A stretch of DNA of 10,515 nt from Bimuria novae-zelandiae CBS 107.79. Lineage: Eukaryota; Ascomycota; Dothideomycetes; Pleosporales; Didymosphaeriaceae. This document shows, one piece after another, positions 8,730 through 10,515 of the stretch. The translations under genes were made by a program, and so were the position numbers. The number at the start of each line of letters is the position of its first letter. Position 1 is the first letter of the stretch. The notes beneath the pieces were generated by a model that saw only the letters and a program-made list of their open reading frames with translations, searched no databases and was not told where the DNA came from. The stretch spans positions 51,639 through 62,153 of the forward strand of contig ML976809.1 of NCBI GenBank assembly GCA_010015655.1, read 5' to 3'.

Positions 8730-10515
8730 GCACACCTTTACAGAGACAAAGGACTCCCCTCAGGGAGCGTGATATACAGGTTAGCTAGACAAATGTGGGG
8801 CGAAGCTCGCCTAGCCATATTGCGGCCCTGGAGCTCGCTTTTCAAGAAGGTATCGACGTAGTATGCATACAGGAGCCGGCCACGTGGCCTGGCACCCGCA
8901 CCTCAAACCACCCAAGCTACCAGCTACACCCACCCATCGACAGCTGGGACGACCCCCAGCACAGGGAGACACAGAGACCCAGAGTCCTCATCTACACGCT
9001 GAAAGGCGCACAGCTCCACATCACGACCATAGCGCCCCTGCAGGACAGGGACAGACAATGGATTCAGGTCAACGGGGTCTCTATCCTCAACATCTATAGG
9101 CAGCCTCAGACCACACCGGTCCTAGAGTATGTCACAGGCCTCACCCCCCCAGCAAGATGCCTAGTGGGGGGAGACTTCAACACCAAGCACGATACATTTG
9201 AGCCTGGTATCACCACCTCGCAAGGCGGCGCCGAGCTTGCGCGCTGGGCCACAGACAGCGGCATGGACTACATTGGAGAACCCGGCAGAGCCACCCACAG
9301 AGCCGGCCACGTCCTGGACCTTAGCTTCTCTAATATCGCCTTCGCTAAGACGGAGGTGCGCGACGACCTGCACTGCGGCTCTGACCACGCTACCCTAGTT
9401 ACGACACTGCCAGGCAGAGGCACACCAAGCCGCGAACAATATCGCCTCAGGCTTCCTAGAAAGAAGCTTCTTCCCTTTACCCGGCTAGTCGCAATGGGTA
9501 TGCCACAGCTGCCCTCGATAGCAGCGGCCTCCAACCCACGCCAGGTGGAAGAGTGCGCCGCAGCGTTGACCTCATTGCTCCAAGATACTCTACGCAAAAC
9601 CGGCTACCCAAAGAGGGACGGCAGGAAGGCGGCACCTTGGTGGACAAACGAGTGCGCTGACGCCAGGCGCCTGCACCTTGAGTCTAGACGGGGCCACATA
9701 GGCACCCAGACCCCAGAGACTCGCAGCTTCCTGACCATAGTAAGAAAGGCTAAGAGACAATACTGGCAACATACTATCGATAGCGCAAAGGAGGACTCCG
9801 ACCTCTTTCAAATCATAGGCTGGCACAAGCTTGAGCCAACAAGACCAGACCCGCCGCTGGCCTACGAGGGGCGCTATATTACGGACCCGCAGGAGAAAGC
9901 TGAGACGCTTAGACAAGCGATACTCTGCCATTTCGACAGTAGCGATGACCTACCAGAGGCTCCAGCACCTAACGTCCAAGGATCGGAGGGCCATCACGCC
10001 CTCCCCTGGGACCTATACCTTTCCCCCGAAGAGGTTGAGCGTAACACAATAGGGGTCTCAAGCACCTCACCTGGCACGGACGGGATCACTGTCCGCATGC
10101 TCACCGCATGCTGGCACTATATTCAGACGTATCTTACCAGCCTATACCGGCGCTATCTGGCCCTCAGCTACTTCCCCCACGCGTGGAGGGTCGCAGAGGT
10201 CGTCATGATACCCAAGATGGGCAAAAAGGACAAATCCTCCCCCAGATCATGGAGACCCATCGCCCTGCTATCCTGCCTAGGCAAGGGCCTAGAGAGAATC
10301 TTAGCAAGGAGGTTTGCCAGCACTGCCATGGCACACGGCATACTGAGCCCCCAACACGGGGGGGCTCTCCCCAAGAGATCAGCCATGGACCTAGTAGCCG
10401 CCTTCACACATGACGTGGAGGACGCCTTCTCCAACGGCCAGCACGTCACTATGGTCACTATGGACGTCCAAGGCGCCTTCGACGCACTTCTTAGAAATCG
10501 ACTTCTACACAGGAT
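8723..10515 (+). pseudogene. LINE ORF2 (AP endonuclease plus reverse transcriptase), one in-frame stop, runs off the right edge
   Basis: The frame starts at ATG 8723, the first start after an in-frame TGA at 8714-8716, and is open to the edge except for TAG 8786-8788. That stop falls in the endonuclease N-terminus just before TNVGRSS, where Gln is usual, so CAG to TAG is likely. Endonuclease motifs are EGIDVVCIQEP, LVGGDFNTKHD (about 9166-9185), GHVLDLSFSN and CGSDHATLV (Asp-His at 9383-9388). A linker with APWWTNECADARR follows. Reverse transcriptase motifs are SSTSPGTDGITVRML, VVMIPKMGKKDK, SWRPIALLSCLGKGLERIL (from 10247) and motif A TMDVQGAFDAL with Asp at 10463. The YADD-type motif lies off the edge. 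The protein nicks target DNA and copies the element RNA. No complete open frame elsewhere in 8730-10515 is a gene. Confidence 0.9.

Larger units (their letters stand above)
6999..10515 (+). mobile_element. Tad-clade non-LTR retrotransposon (LINE), 5' part
   Basis: Two consecutive frames have the layout of fungal Tad-like LINEs: ORF1 with zinc knuckles, then ORF2 with an AP-type endonuclease followed by reverse transcriptase. There is no LTR. Base composition is GC-richer than the neighbouring relics, but ORF1's first half carries RIP-type stops. The rest of the reverse transcriptase, any RNase H and the 3' tail lie beyond the right edge. Confidence 0.88.

Noticed and set aside
9268..9931. Long minus-strand frames opposite ORF2
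   Set aside because: They overlap clear endonuclease and linker motifs on the plus strand and show no recognisable motif themselves.
1..10515. CRISPR array, tRNA, rRNA or a novel defence-type operon
   Set aside because: No regular direct repeats with spacers and no cloverleaf or conserved rRNA sequence were seen; every coding signal is a retroelement or helicase relic of eukaryotic type.

Overview
The window looks like a transposon graveyard from a filamentous ascomycete (Pezizomycotina-type) genome. I see no intact host gene, tRNA, rRNA or CRISPR array. The evidence is a Ty1/copia pol, a Ty3/gypsy-type gag and a Tad-like LINE packed together, and a mutation pattern typical of repeat-induced point mutation (RIP). 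Reading frames stay in register for about 2 kb while filling with TAA and TAG stops, never TGA.

Layout. (1) 1-2298, + strand: 3' half of a copia pol (integrase tail, reverse transcriptase, RNase H) with one in-frame stop. A polypurine tract and a probable short 3' LTR follow, to about 2578. (2) 2579-4813, - strand: a heavily mutated gypsy-type element, with a gag relic (about 4540 to 2579) behind a probable 160-bp LTR (4813 to 4654). The copia LTR ends where recognisable gag begins, so copia appears to have inserted into the gag. (3) 4878-6839, - strand: a relic of a RecQ-family (SF2) helicase, recognisable from Walker A through motif VI and a cysteine-bearing C-terminal domain, with about 55 in-frame stops. 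It resembles the multicopy, often subtelomeric helicases of fungi. (4) 6840-6998: unassigned junction. (5) 6999-10515, + strand: 5' part of a Tad-clade LINE. ORF1 (zinc-knuckle gag) carries five in-frame stops clustered in its first half. ORF2 (AP-endonuclease plus reverse transcriptase) carries one stop near its start and runs off the right edge. ORF2's ATG overlaps ORF1's stop.

The likely history is helicase copy and gypsy element, heavy RIP, then copia insertion. The LINE shows damage that fades away from the mutated core. I found no credible new functional system. The most interesting items are the helicase relic, the stop-codon signature and the LINE ORF overlap. All family names come from motif recognition by eye; no database search was possible.
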